This document shows, one piece after another, positions 44,001 through 55,401 of a stretch of 64,000 bases of DNA. A program made the translations under genes and the position numbers. Numbering within the stretch: position 1 is the stretch's first letter; every line of letters starts with the position of its first letter. This stretch comes from Cladopsammia gracilis (taxonomy: Eukaryota; Cnidaria; Anthozoa; Scleractinia; Dendrophylliidae), in NCBI GenBank assembly GCA_022457155.1, contig JAJGOT010000197.1, positions 1,256,001-1,320,000 on the forward strand, in the 5' to 3' direction. The notes under the pieces were generated by a model that saw nothing but the letters and a program-made list of their open reading frames with translations, ran no database searches and had not been told where the DNA came from.

Positions 44001-46710
44001 GACAAGTTGCACAAATATCGCACAGATGACTTGTTAATAGGCAAAATCATTGCAAGAAATGCTGCAGAAGCCACTTCTCTTTTCATCATGTGGCCAAACC
44101 CATGTGTATACATATGTCCTAGTCCTTTGTGGTCAACATTAGGAGACAAGTTGCAGGAAATGTTGCCCATTGTAATACGCCCTCTTGATGTACACAGTAG
44201 CTGCAATGCAGCTGATTGAGTCATTTCAAGGCAGGTTGCATCACACACTGCACAGTTTAACACCACTTTTATGGTAAAATATAGTCTATCCTGTTGATGC
44301 AATGCTGTTTGTACCTTCAAAACACATTTTGCATTGGACCCAGGTGGGAGCCAGCAGTAGCCACGCCTTTTTCCTTTAGGCCAGTGGATGGGTGCTAGGT
44401 GCTTCATAAAATCTTCTGCTAGGATAACTCGGTGAAAGGATTGAAGAGGTTCTACTTGAAAAAAATCTGAGAAAGGGACATTTTTCTGTAGGAATGCAAA
44501 CAAACAGAACATGTTTTATTTATAACTTGCATGTTATTGCTGATTCGTTCCTGACAATCATGTTTGAAACTGTTGTCAATAACATGGCATTAGTCAAGAG
44601 GAGGCAACAGGTTTATGCAAGGTGTGCATGATGGCAAATTAAAGTGTGTACAGTAAGCATCTGCACACAATAAACATTACACTGAAATTATACATGAAGG
44701 CATTACGTAGTTAACCCTTTACAGCCATGCTCCGTCACACGTGACCAGTAATCTAGAGAATGGACTGAACATTTGAACCTTGAAGATCTCTGTGGAAAAC
44801 ACTTTGAAAGTCACGAATTAACGGAAAATAACTTCGCTGCAAGCATAAAAAAACCTAATATTGTTCCGATATGTAACATTTCAAACAAAATGATATTTTG
44901 TTGCTCTTTGTTTCCGAAAATGCGGTAAAATTATCACGGGAATTCCGAATCTCAGAATGAATTTTCAAAACCGACGCGTAATCTTGAAAACTCCATTCAA
45001 TTTTCAAAAATACTGGTCACGCATGACATACTGGTCACGCATGACAGAGCATGGCTGTAAGCCCCAAGAGTGATCAGCATCAAATTTCTCCTTGTAATAT
45101 CAATGCCTTATCAATCAAAAAGGTCATGAAAATTAAGGACATGATCACGCAAGATGGATTTTCTTGATATCCAAACAATTTCTCCCTACTACTTCTATAG
45201 GAAATGTATAGGACTAGAAATGAGAATTTACATTTTGGCCTCAATGGTGTACATGCAACCACCAAAGATTTTGAACTTTGTTTGAGTTTGCAACTGAGCA
45301 ATAGAAATGTTTCCATTAAGTTATTCGGTCAATAGAGTGTGATTCATTAAGAAACAAAAGATGTACATGGTTGTAATACTTTCAACACAATAAATATTGT
45401 AGCTCCTTTATAATATTGCCACAGAAGTCCCCAAGGTGTCATAACCAGTCCCTTGACTAACTTATGGTGAAGGTGAATAAGATATCCTGAACAAACTCTT
45501 GCTGTTTCAGACTCTCCCTCGTGGATATCAGTCAAATAGTAGTACTGAAGCAGTCCATAAAAAGGTTGACTGTTAAATTATAACTTTTAATTATGTAGTT
45601 GAATAAAAACACTTAAAATCTATTCATAGTACCCAATTTAAATTAAAGATATGTTTTGTTCAGACACATACATATGTTCTCCATGGTGGAAGAATCAGTG
45701 TTCTGTCAAGGGCCTTGGCAAATGCTATTGCTCCTAGAAAATGTTCAGCTTGATTTCCAAATCTTCCTACAAAAAAGGTACCAGTATTTTTTAAGAAAAG
45801 GTGTAAAGGCCCTTTAAGCCCAAATAGTGATCAGTATCAAATTTCTCCTTGATCGACATAAATGCATTATTAAGTAGAGTAGTGATAATTATTAACTAAA
45901 AATAATGGTCACCCAAGATGAATTATCTTGATCTTTTTCATGCTTGCACACTTTGTGATGAGAATTGTTTTGCCACAAGTCCAAAATAATAATATATCAT
46001 ACTTGCCAATAAACCAGGCAAGTGTTGCACAATTTGTACTTGCCGGGAAAAATTTATACTGGCAAGCACTAATTTCAAACCCTGGTTAAGCAATAGCTTG
46101 ACAAGTAACATTTCTCACAAATCTTTAAAAATTAGTACTAGCCTGACTGATTGATTTTTAACATAAAATTATATAAGCTTACATGACACATGAGTTTTTT
46201 ATTTGCTGCATCCCTGCATTTAAATTATGAGAGTAATATTGCCGTGGAAAAAATGGGAAAAAAATAAAAACAAAAAATACAACTATCCCCAACAAATCAG
46301 TTGCGAACAGCAAAGCTCATGTATAATAAAATGTCCTTGATCATGCATATTAAAATGCGCAAAAACGATATTATGAACTTTTTAATAAGCTTACATATAG
46401 CTTAAGGATGTGAGCTAAGTTTTTTGAGACTTCCTTCACAAATCACAGAAAAAAATTAAACTTTCGGATAACTGACAATGAACAGGTCAGGAGAGTTCTT
46501 GAATTGGCAAACTTAAAATTTAGTTACAAGACTTAGAAACTGAAGTAAGTTGAGTACACGCTTACCCATACATGGACAGTAAAATACATAGCCTCGAGGA
46601 TCCCATTCGAAATCCGATGAATTGCTTTCAGTTTCCGAAGTTAATACTTGATTGAGTAGCACAAATAAATAAGAAAGGTATAAAAAGAAATTAACTAGAT
46701 CAGGTTTCAT
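38051..46710 (-). CDS. POFUT1: GDP-fucose protein O-fucosyltransferase 1 (7 exons)
   Basis: Transfers fucose from GDP-fucose to Ser/Thr in EGF repeats (Notch and others) in the ER; family GT65. Exons: 46710-46566, 45766-45672, 44485-44315, 43929-43811, 42779-42584, 40848-40618, 38215-38051. All introns are GT-AG; phases agree and total 374 codons (373 residues; human 388, fly 402). A signal peptide covers about 1-25 ([16 protein letters not shown]). Family blocks: [44 protein letters not shown], the GDP-fucose motif HLRNGIDW with the key Arg237, [20 protein letters not shown], and [18 protein letters not shown]. The protein stops after SSFWAFDG, so the C-terminal ER-retention tetrapeptide of fly (HEEL) and human (RDEF) is absent; the stop lies in a tandem duplication. 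Introns hold many repeats. Confidence 0.95.
38962..39135. mobile_element. diverged relative of the TTAA MITE at 8962
   Basis: aggcccatcttcacccaaa at the left and tttgggtgaaggtggccct at the right, with TTAA before the left end. It lies in POFUT1 intron 6. Confidence 0.55.
39298..39626. mobile_element. ggtacc-type element, copy A
   Basis: The left end gggactcccatataaaaatg is mirrored by catttttatatgggagtc. A G-rich tract precedes it and about 14 C follow. The inside carries alternating 'taccttttaggg' and 'ggtacc(g/a)cttaggg' phrases. The same layout is seen at 41386, 42995 and 59065. Confidence 0.75.
39634..39948. repeat. 118-bp tandem repeat, 2.6 units
   Basis: The anchor cctccgaaaacaaaggcgtt starts at 39641, 39759 and 39877. 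Each unit ends with 'cttccgaacat' two or three times. Confidence 0.85.
39964..40365. mobile_element. inverted-repeat element related to 20950-21322
   Basis: The left end ttaaaggggcactgtccc is opposed by cagacagtgtcactttaa. It lies in POFUT1 intron 6. Confidence 0.45.
40977..41150. repeat. C-rich minisatellite, aataagc(a/g)cccc
   Basis: About ten units of roughly 16-18 bases, built from 'ccctaataagcacccctctcc' and 'aataagcgcccccct'. It is pyrimidine-rich on the plus strand and lies in POFUT1 intron 5. Confidence 0.8.
41386..41716. mobile_element. ggtacc-type element, copy B
   Basis: About 13 G, then attcccatataaaaaatgac at the left; catttttatatgggagtcc and about 15 C at the right. It is nearly collinear with copy A. 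Confidence 0.75.
42860..43740. mobile_element. ggtacc-type cluster (copy C plus repeated half units)
   Basis: 42995-43295 is a full copy with a G-run (left) and 14 C (right). It is preceded by a left-half fragment at 42860-42990. It is followed by three right-half units ending near 43457 (atatgggagacccccc), 43558 and 43735 (atatgggagtacccc). Each unit has the 'accctaa(a/g)(a/t)ggta(c/t)ca' phrase. POFUT1 exon 4 begins just beyond and is intact. Confidence 0.65.
44711..45250. repeat. two inverted-repeat elements, minus-orientation copy of the 18904 family
   Basis: 44714-45060 starts ttaaccctttacagccatgc and ends gagcatggctgtaagcc. 45065-45250 carries gatcagcatcaaatttctcc ... ttctataggaaatgtatag, the inverted form of the interior of 18904-19113. 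A third, shorter piece lies at 45810-45930. Confidence 0.5.
45936..46565. other. POFUT1 intron 1
   Basis: AT-rich; no separate gene or clear repeat boundary seen. Confidence 0.35.
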
Positions 46711-46881
46711 TTTGGTGCAACAGATTACCAATTATACCAAAGTCATAAGAACTGAAGAAATGTAAAATTAGGCTAATTTTGTTTTTGGCAGCTGAATAAA
46801 TAAATATAGAACGTGAAACCGCTGAAAGATTGCATTATCAATTTTCCCAGGTGTCTATTCGTGTATGAAGCTACAGCAAAC

Positions 46882-46915
46882 ATGGCGGTTCTTTCAAAAG
46901 CATCGAACAGTGCAG
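46882..46915 (+). CDS. possible first coding exon of a divergent gene
   Basis: aacATGGcggtt is a good animal start context, and the short frame MAVLSKASNSAG ends at a consensus donor (gcag|gtcagt). It lies 172 bp from the POFUT1 start on the opposite strand, as in a shared bidirectional promoter. I could not find a matching downstream exon, so this is a weak call. Confidence 0.2.
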
Positions 46916-47296
46916 GTCAGTTTCGTTATCATTTACTCTTAGTGACTAGCGGTTCCATATTGGAAGTGAAGTGCTGCCACATTTGGAAGTTTAGCCTTCC
47001 CCTTGAAACGTCACTAAAACTTTCATGACCTTGATGAATACTTCCAGCAACAAATAAACTGAGATTTGACATAATTTTGAGGAGAAATACTCACGTAAAC
47101 TTTCCAATTATCAGTTCAAGACACGAGCGCAGTTTGGTGACAACAAAGTTTTGCCGTTAAAACTTGGTTGTTGTAGAATTAGTGATGTAAGGGCTACGTC
47201 ACGAATGTCAATTATCAATCAAGTAACTTGGAATACGTCTTCGTCAGGAAGAATTACTTAGTGATGTATGCTTGACATCATGAATGAATAGAGAAC
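46916..47296. other. intergenic, 5' side of POFUT1
   Basis: Nothing firm is seen beyond the start of the GACGAC element. Confidence 0.3.
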
Positions 47297-47300
47297 TTAA

Positions 47301-48429
47301 GATCCACGACGAACGAGACGACGACGACGTCTATAGACCTCGGGAGGACTGGACTGAGGACGTCGGTTTCGGTGGGAAATGAAAACTTAAGATGCTGCCG
47401 ACAGGTAGACGACGACGACTTATTTCGACTTGGCTTGTTGAAACGTCTCGCTCAAGATGACATCGTTTAAGGACATGAGTGAGCTTCTTTTTTTGAGCCG
47501 CGGATTAAACTTTATTAACGACGAAGAATTTCCAGTTTTGTTTGACCTGTTCGAGTGAAAAAATCCTGATTTTTTCCCCATGGAGAATATCGAAAGTTCG
47601 CGCTGTATGAAATGGACGAGTCCGAGTGTTTGGCCGAGTTCCCGGCACATTAGTATATTGTGTTCGGAATTCCATACAAAGTTTGGATTCCTAAAAATAA
47701 ACACGATTCACAATTAAGACTTAATTACAAGAGTTGGCAAAATAATTGTATTTGGCCGTAAGTGAGTCTAAATAATCACATGTGCAAAAAAGTTACAAAA
47801 TGAAACGTTTCACTGCTAAAGATTCGATATAATTTTACATATTACAGAGGCAAAAATTCTAGAGTACAAGTGATTAAATTCTTCTATTCAAGGCTTGCGG
47901 CCAGCTGCTTGCAGTCATGAATATTTTTTTTTTCGATCTAGTTGTTTCGACCGTGAGGGCAAGTTTTAAAGATAAACGTTATACTGCCAGCACTTACAGT
48001 TGTGTTCTCAAGTCAAAACACAATTGAGTACTTTTAATTATTATTCAGGTTCTTCATTCCTTTTTACAACCTCATGGAAAAATAAATTTACGACTTACCG
48101 GTTCGCCTTTTGCTCTTGTCTTGCCGCCAGTTAGTAAACAACAAGAAAACACGCACGTTTTTTACAGTCAAATTTTTAATCCAATTCGCTTCGTAAAATA
48201 GAAAGAGAAGCTAAAATGAAACCACAAATGATAAAGGATGAAAAAAGATTACAAAAGTGACAAGTCAGTGTAAATTTTTACCTTTGAACTTTGTTTAAAC
48301 AACTCCTTTGCACGACGACGTGAAACTACTGGCTTGGTCGTCGTCGACGAGAGGACGACGACGGAATTCGCGGGAAAATCGCGTGAATCTCACTTCCGGT
48401 CGTCGTCGTCCATGCCGTCGTCGTGGATC
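47301..48429. mobile_element. 1.1-kb element with GACGAC-rich inverted ends
   Basis: The left end gatccacgacgaacgagacg is mirrored by cgtcgtcgtggatc at the right, and TTAA borders both (47297-47300, 48430-48433). The ends are rich in GAC/GTC triplets. Inside, the minus strand has a 94-codon frame (47420-47704) with SLIKFNPRLKKRSSLMSLND, which may be a leftover of an encoded protein. No transposase motif is recognised. Confidence 0.6.
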
Positions 48430-48433
48430 TTAA

Positions 48434-49050
48434 GCTCCCTAATATTACAAGTTATGAAAGAACGAAATGTCACTCAAACAAGTCTCAAACACTTCTTGGA
48501 ATCGAGCGTGATACATGAATCAGTTCGTCTAAATGAAGCAGACTGAGACTGAGACTGAAGTAGACTGGAGGGTAGACTTAATTTTCAAATTCCAAACTCT
48601 TCAACCACGCGGCATAAACATTGAATTCAGTTTTATTTAGACTTTTTCCGCGCGCGCGGCAATGTTGCGACAGAGCGACATTTGGAACTGTTTAATTAAC
48701 TAACACACGTTTTCAGTTAACGGCTATTCACTAATAAAAACGTCTGAATTTTCAGTTTTAAAAGTGCCTAAATAACATTTTTAATTAAACACATTCATTC
48801 TTTAACAATCGAAGTAACGTGCTTTCCCGTAACCATGTGATATTTCAACGTGATGCCAGGCTCCGTGAATTAAAAGCACCGCTGGCCATAACTATCCGGG
48901 TCTCCGAAAATCATCCTCACAAATTTACAAACTCGAGTTCACTGGCATATAATTTCGCACAGGACACCCAACACGCGAGAATAGGATGGCTGCCCTGTGC
49001 GGGCAGCAACAAGGTTTTAGTTATAATTAAAACTAGTAATAGTTGACACT
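48434..49050. repeat. remnant sharing 100 bp with the element at 49.85 kb
   Basis: The segment 48444-48540 (acaagttatgaaagaacgaa ... gttcgtctaaatga) matches 49979-50070. The rest is unassigned; a 75-codon frame at 48819-49046 has no motif. Confidence 0.45.
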
Positions 49051-49183
49051 ACAGCTGCCCCCTCCTTTATATGAAACATCATTTTCTATACAACACATTT
49101 AAGTATTAAAATTTATTGGGTTCTTGCTAACTTAAAACCAACAAGACAACTTTAAATTGATGCAAGAAACAATATTTTATTTT

Positions 49184-49432
49184 TTATTGTCGTTGTTTTT
49201 CTTTTTCTGGTACTTTCTCCTCAATATTTTCATGGTGGTGTTTCATTTCTGTTATAAGTTTGCCACTTTGCGACAAGTGAAAGTCAATGTTTTCCATCAC
49301 TAGAAGCTTCTCTACCAGTTGTTCGACATTGTCTTTGTAGTTAAATATATCTTCTTGAAGGAAACTGTTTACAGTCTTTTTGAATGCCGTTACATTGAAT
49401 TGCCTTTTTTCAAGTTGGAACGTTGTGTTCAT
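49184..49432 (-). CDS. hypothetical 82-residue frame, possible coiled coil
   Basis: ATG-initiated frame with QFNVTAFKKTVNSFLQEDIF and a charged C-terminus (EEKVPEKEKQRQ). It is leucine- and charge-rich with a helical look, and no family is recognised. It could be a transposon leftover or an exon fragment. The plus-strand open frames over it are shadows. Confidence 0.2.
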   Translation of the reverse strand: MNTTFQLEKRQFNVTAFKKTVNSFLQEDIFNYKDNVEQLVEKLLVMENIDFHLSQSGKLITEMKHHHENIEEKVPEKEKQRQ

Positions 49433-49852
49433 TTTTTACAAGCATGCATGGATCTGTTGCAGCCGAGACACTCAGAACAATTTTGGAACCCGGATTTCCA
49501 TTTATTTTTTTCCTACAGTCTTTTTTGTTGCAAATTGGATCGATCCTGTGTTGGATCGATCCTGTGTTGTTTTTCGTGATCCTGAATTCAAACTGAAGTA
49601 GAAAATTGAAGTATCAAAACTGAATCGGTGGATACTAATCTTGTTTCTGAATTATATTTGGTTATAACTTGTGGTTGGAGATTTGTGTCTGACAAATCAA
49701 GTTTATTCGTGGATCGCGTGTGCTAAAAGCTGTAAATTTATGTAACTGGTGAAAATAATGCAAATTTACTCACCTTTCACGGCCGCGCTAAAATCAACTG
49801 CAAAACCGCTCGATCGACGTAACAAATGATAATGCAATAATTTACCCAATTA

Positions 49853-50241
49853 CGGGTGTCGCGCTATATAGCGAAAAACAACTGTCTTAGCGCGCGCTAA
49901 AGCGAGAATTTAATTAATGTCGTCAAATTGCGTCTGTAAATTACAAACTAAAGTTTAAAAATGTAAAAATTCACATTTTACAAGTTATAAAAGAACGAAA
50001 TGCCACTAAAAAAATTGCTCAAACACATCTTGGTAACGAGCACAAAACATGATTTCGTCTAAATGAGGTCGACACATTTGCGGGTTTGAACAGCCGCGCA
50101 CAGATACTCGAAAATATTTAGCGTTCTTATTTATCGTTCTCTCTCACAATGACAATTTTATTCGAAATATGATCGTGACATTAATTCGCTATTTCAGCGC
50201 GCGCTAATACGGTTGTTTTTCGCTATACAGCGCAGCACCCC
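49853..50241. mobile_element. MITE with gggtgtcgcgctata ends
   Basis: The left arm gggtgtcgcgctatatagcg + aaaaacaactgt + cttagcgcgcgctaa is mirrored by ttagcgcgcgctaa + acggttgttttt + cgctatacagcgcagcaccc. About 390 bp. Its middle is the segment also found at 48.44-48.54 kb. Confidence 0.7.
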
Positions 50242-52885
50242 TAAAAGTAGCCAAAGCCAAGCTTTGGCTTTTACCTTTGACATATTTTTACCCAGTACTA
50301 CCTTGCGCGCCTGGGCTGTTCAAGTCGAGATTTGATCCGTATATACAAAATATACCGTATATACGCGGGGACTTCAATTATGCCTCCTTGGGTTTTGGCC
50401 TCTGGGTCAAAACCCTGCGGGGGCAATAATTCATCTAGGCAGTAAAACTGTACAAGCGCAAAACACGATTTTTCGCTCATAACCCAGGTCTCATTCAGGT
50501 ATCAGATGTATGAGGTTTTTAGAAATTTTTGTCAATGACAAGTTGGGATCCGCATTATTATTAAATTTTACCTGCCGAATTCTGAAAAAAAAACCTTTCC
50601 CTTACAAAGACTACTAAGGTACGTGTCAGATTCAGCAAAAATGCTAATCATACCCTAGGAATCGGTGAAAAAGCGAATGCTTTCATATGGTTTATGTAGA
50701 AATTTGCATTTTATTAAAATCGAGCAGTAGGAATTAGTGAGAAAATTCGAAACGTGAACCACCAGTAAATATCCGGTTAACACTTATTTCCATAATATCC
50801 GCAGTAAAATGCTGGTACGTGTGGAGTGACTTTGTTCTGTTTTAAAGAGGAGGGGGGGGGGGGGGGGGGAGTTGGACAATAAATGGAACGTGCCCCCACC
50901 ACCAACACGCCCTATCGACGATCGTGACTTGAAAAAGGATATTAAAAGTGCAAGTTTGCAAGGATGCGCGCCTCCTTATTCACTCCAGATGTGTGGCAGG
51001 CGCAAGAAAGCAGATTGTCCTCGGCTCTTCTGTAATCGCATGAGTTGCTTTCGAGTTGTTGTTCCAACTTTGATCCACGAGATAATAGACATAATACAAA
51101 CAAAACGTTCAGTTACTGAGGGTGAGGGATGGCGTAACTAATAAAGTTAATGTTACTTGGGGGTGGGGGGCTTTCTACTTGTTTCTAGAGCAACCCCTGA
51201 AGGAATACAGTTCAGTCAGAATGGGAAAAATCGTGTTCTTTTGGAAATTGATAATACGTGTATTCTGTTATAGTTATAATGCAAAACAGCCAGTTTTCAC
51301 TCAAAACTTTGCAGGTGAGTCACAAGCGCCGATCCTCAAGCGACCCCCACGCGACCACTAGGGCCCTTCACCAACCTCATCCCAAGGACCTTCATGGCTT
51401 TATTCACACTCGCTCCCAACTTTTACGCTGTATTTGCCTTAAGGCGGGGGTACACGTGAATTTGAATGAAATTGTAAGAGGTTTGAAGAAGGGATAGAAG
51501 AAGGAAGATGATTTTTGGAACACCCACAGACAGTTGATACCTACGCAAGAGTACCCCATAACTTGGTGTCCGTCTATTAATTATTAACTACAAATTCTAA
51601 TTTTAAAACTTCACTAAACTTCACTAAACCCCCTGTTTTATTTACTGTGATTTTCATAATTCTGCAAACTCGTACTTTACATTTCTGAACGCCAAACTGC
51701 GTTTTGGCTTCCGTCAATAAAACCTTCCAAGACAAGTGCACGGATGTTTCTATGTTTTTTTTAAAGCCGAAAATTTGGTTTTGAAGTCTAACTAGACCCT
51801 ATCAATTCAAACGATCTTTCAAAGCCTCCGTGAAATGTGACTCTGAAGAGCCGATAGAGGAGTGATGAACTTTAAAATAACAATGTTGTAAAATAGCGTG
51901 CATTAAATTTACATCGACATTAATTAAGATACATTAAATTAACGCGAATTTTGTAAAATCACGTTAATAAAGTGCATTGTTAATTTCCTATAATAAGGTA
52001 ATTGGTGAAAAATTGTGTCGCTAGAATGGCAGCGACCGTTTACGAAATGGAAATTTGCCCCTTCACTTCGTTTTATCGCAGACTCTCGCACAAAAGGAAC
52101 TGTGTCTGTGTCTTGCAGTCTGTTCTGTTATTCCTAAACTGGAATTTAAGAATAATCAAAGTAGCCCAATAAAAAAAGCTCCCAACGTTAATTCAACTCT
52201 TCTTCAGGTGTTTCCAGTTAATTCATGTCAAAACCTCAAGAAAACCCATCACCACGAAGAATACACCGTCACACACAACAAAATGTCCAACAAAATCAGA
52301 TTTGCGCTTCTTCACAAACCATGACCGCTGGTTTTCTATCACGGACAGAAGATCGCGGGCTTATTTAAACAGCTTGTTTGAAGTAATGCGGGCTAAACGA
52401 CTCTAGCCGCGTCTTTGGCTTTAAAGACGGCGAAATGGACAAAACAAACGAAAAAGATCGAAACTTGCTCTAAAGGTGAGACGGAAATTATTTGCCTGTT
52501 ACCTTTGACTCGATCAATTTGATTCAAAGCAGTAAGATTTTAAGAAGTCTGAAGCGCACTCGCGCGAAAGAGTAAGTAAAAATTAATTTGTTTAGTTATT
52601 GCTACTTCAGTTAACCAGCTTAGTGTTTTAATTGACTGGGTTTTAGTAAGTTCGACGGTGTTGGATAGCGGGGAAGTAGAATTTTATCTTGGAAGAACCA
52701 GTCAGAGGTTTTATTTTCTTGGCTTTTCACGTTGTGGCAGGTCTTACAGGTAAAACGATTGATAACCTGGCACTGCCAACGCAAACATCTTTATTAAAAT
52801 TAACCTTTCACCTTCAAAGAAAGTAAAAAACAAATTGACAAAAGAAAAATAGAAACAAACAGTATCATAATTAAGTACCGCTTGG
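50242..52885. other. intergenic, no gene recognised
   Basis: It contains a G-run at 50852-50870, a small palindromic stretch near 50340-50365 (tatacaaaatataccgtatata), and short open frames at 50.87, 51.26 and 52.06 kb without motifs or credible splice partners. Confidence 0.35.
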
Positions 52886-53262
52886 TAGCTTTCATTTGAA
52901 TGGCCACAGACTTAAACGTTAGAACCACCTTGTACAGCATAATAAATAGCACCACAGGAAAGTACTGCTCAGTAGCTTTCATTTGAATGGTCACACTTTA
53001 GGATTTCATCCATAGATTCAAAAGTTAGAATCACCTTGTACAGCATAATAAACAGCACCACAGGAAAGTACTGCTCAGTAGCTTTCATTTGAATGGTCAC
53101 ACTTTAGGATTTCATCCCCAGACTCAAAAGTTAGAATCACTTTGTACAGCATAATAAACGGTACCACAGGAAAGTACTGCTCAGTAGCTTTCATTTGAAT
53201 GGCCACACTTTAGGATTTGATCCACAGACTTAAACGTTAGAACCACCTTGTACAATATAACT
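52886..53262 (-). repeat. 106-bp satellite array, 3.5 units
   Basis: The anchor tagctttcatttgaatgg starts at 52886, 52973, 53079 and 53185 (spacing 87, 106, 106; the first unit has a deletion). Units contain caccttgtacagcataataaa and caccacaggaaagtactgct. A single further anchor lies at 53788. Confidence 0.85.
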
Positions 53263-53420
53263 AGCAGTAATCACAGATTATGGAGACGCGTTCGAAAGAA
53301 TTTCCGGCGGAAATGAGCCCCTGAAAAAAAACAATAGGGGCAGCCATTTGGAAAAATCTCAAATTTTACTGCACATAAACCACAGGACAACCAACACGAT
53401 CTTCGAACGCGATAAACACC
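53255..53420 (-). repeat. inverted copy of 31840-32032
   Basis: The reverse complement carries tgtcctgtggtttatgtgca and gctcatttccgccggaa as in the first copy. It begins inside the last satellite unit. Confidence 0.6.
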
Positions 53421-54990
53421 ATTATTATACATTGGTGTCACTAGCTCGATTTTGAGTGCCTATAAGCACGCAGCTAATTATTGCTTGCTGTTTCTGTTAC
53501 ATCATACCTACAGACAATGAATTTATATATGTAGAAGTGACGTCATACCTACAGACAATAGCTCTTGCTGCTGTGTATTCATGATCACTTTTTTGTGCGC
53601 GCTCTCGTCTTTACAAGTGCAGCTCAGGAATATGCATAATAGAACAATTATTGGATGAGGTTGAGCATGATAGCGATAAGTTTGTGTTATCTGCCGAAGC
53701 CGAAGCCCTCTCCTACGTTTGGATTGTCACGCAACACTCCCCCCAACAGTGGAAAGAGGTGTTGCGTGACGACCAATAGCTGCTCAATAGCTTTCATTTG
53801 AATAAGAATTTTCAAGCAAAATACTGCATCGTGGGCATTGGGAACAAACATGGCAGGAATTCAAAGGTTTATAAGAGAATTGACAGAATTATAAGTTCAA
53901 GTTTGATCCACTGCTTTCGTTTCCGAAACTTTGTTTCGCCATGTTTGTCTCCAACACTGACCCAGGATGCAACATTTTGCTTGAAAGTGCTTATGGCCAA
54001 TTTAAAATCACTGTTTACAATACGCTTTGTACTCCTTTTCACATTTTATCCTTTGAAAAGTCCTATGTTTAATGACAAAATGGCCATCTTACTTTTAACA
54101 AAAACTTGGCTTTTAACAAATATTCATATACTGGGTGTGTCTTTTAATATCTTCTATACCACTTTGTCTAGAAACAAAGCGCGTTTCCCATTAAGCTCAA
54201 GATATCTATGGTCACCGCGATATCCTATTGACATTAGCTTGACATTATTAGATGCTAAACAAAATCCGTGCAATGTATTTTGATAGATATCGACGTGATT
54301 TTTCTCCGTTAAGGGCAACGAACCTCGATATAACTAATTTGAACTTGCGGGATATAACGAACAATCGGTGTTTGATAGAAATGATTTCTAAATAAAGTCA
54401 CCATACTTTATATTTTTCGAAGCTAACTCCAATTTGGTGCCGCACTAGATCAAAGATCGCAGCCTGTTCTAAGCGTTCAGATAGCCGGGCGGCATATGCA
54501 TGAGGTAAGTCTTTTAAGTAATTTTTAATATGTCGATTATTTTATAGGTTTTTTTAATACATTCATACTTCTTATAAGTGATCATCACGCAAAATGCCAA
54601 AATTCAAAGCCAAAATGGTTACAAGAGGTCATATTATAGCGGGAGTAAAACGTTTGATTTATACACTGATAAAGCCTATAGTAATTTCAGTGAGCAAAGC
54701 ATGTATAAGCGCATTATACTGTATCACGTGGAAGCTCTGATGCAAAGGAGAAAATGTTCGTTTTATCGGAGTTGTACTACATCATATTATCCAATTTGCG
54801 CCTATATATAGTGACATCGAAATATGGGTGAGGTATCGCTTTCCAGAGGTTAAAAAGAATAGAAAATTCATAACCACCAGCGATGAATGTGGTCGCGATC
54901 AGTTTTGAGAGACGGGGACAGTATTTCCGTCCAATTTTGTGTACATACGCTTAGTAGCAAGTTCACACGTCTACATGTCCCTGGAGTAAT
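53421..54990. other. intergenic, small repeats only
   Basis: catacctacagacaat is duplicated at about 53504 and 53548. A hairpin, tcacgcaacac ... gtgttgcgtga, lies at about 53727-53772. A 161-codon plus-strand frame (53798-54283) has no motif or codon-like composition and is not called. Confidence 0.35.
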
Positions 54991-54994
54991 TTCT

Positions 54995-55245
54995 ACGTTT
55001 TCAGAGAGCAAGATTTGCGCTACTGTGAAAGCACTACCCTTCCCGATCGATATGCCTCGAGTTCGATTCCCAAGCCCGGCTTCATATGTGGGTCGAGTTT
55101 GTTGTTGATTCTGTCCTTGCTTTGACAGGTTTTTCTTCGGCTTCTTTGTTTGTTTGTTGTTTTTTTTTTTCGTCAAAAACAACACGTCCAAATTCTAATT
55201 ACATCTGGATAGAGTCCACATTGGCACTAGACAAAGTGACTGATG
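54995..55245 (+). mobile_element. tRNA-derived SINE, degraded
   Basis: The B box-like gagttcgattcccaagcc is followed by atgtgggtcgagtttgttgt, tccttgctttgacaggtttt and aaattctaattacatctgga. It is collinear with the SINE at 14.6-14.8 kb. It lies just upstream of the aminopeptidase gene. Confidence 0.65.
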
Positions 55246-55401
55246 TATGTTTTAATTTTATTTTGTTCGCTTATACATATACATGTTGTGATGTTAATTG
55301 TTTCTATGTCCTCATGACTCGTGTGTTCAGAATAGGATGTGATTGATCTTCTTTTTTATCCATTAAAATTTCAGCTAAATTCTTGAAAGGCAAAGTTAAC
55401 A

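Noticed and set aside
47420..47704. Minus-strand 94-codon frame as a host gene
   Set aside because: It lies inside a TTAA-bordered inverted-repeat element and has no recognised domain; treated as part of the element.
50872..51497. Overlapping open frames at 50.9-51.5 kb as a gene
   Set aside because: Different frames, no shared domain, and they begin beside a G-run; they read as chance frames.
53798..54283. A 161-codon open frame
   Set aside because: No motif, no credible start context, hydrophobic and low-complexity composition; no flanking splice signals that extend it.
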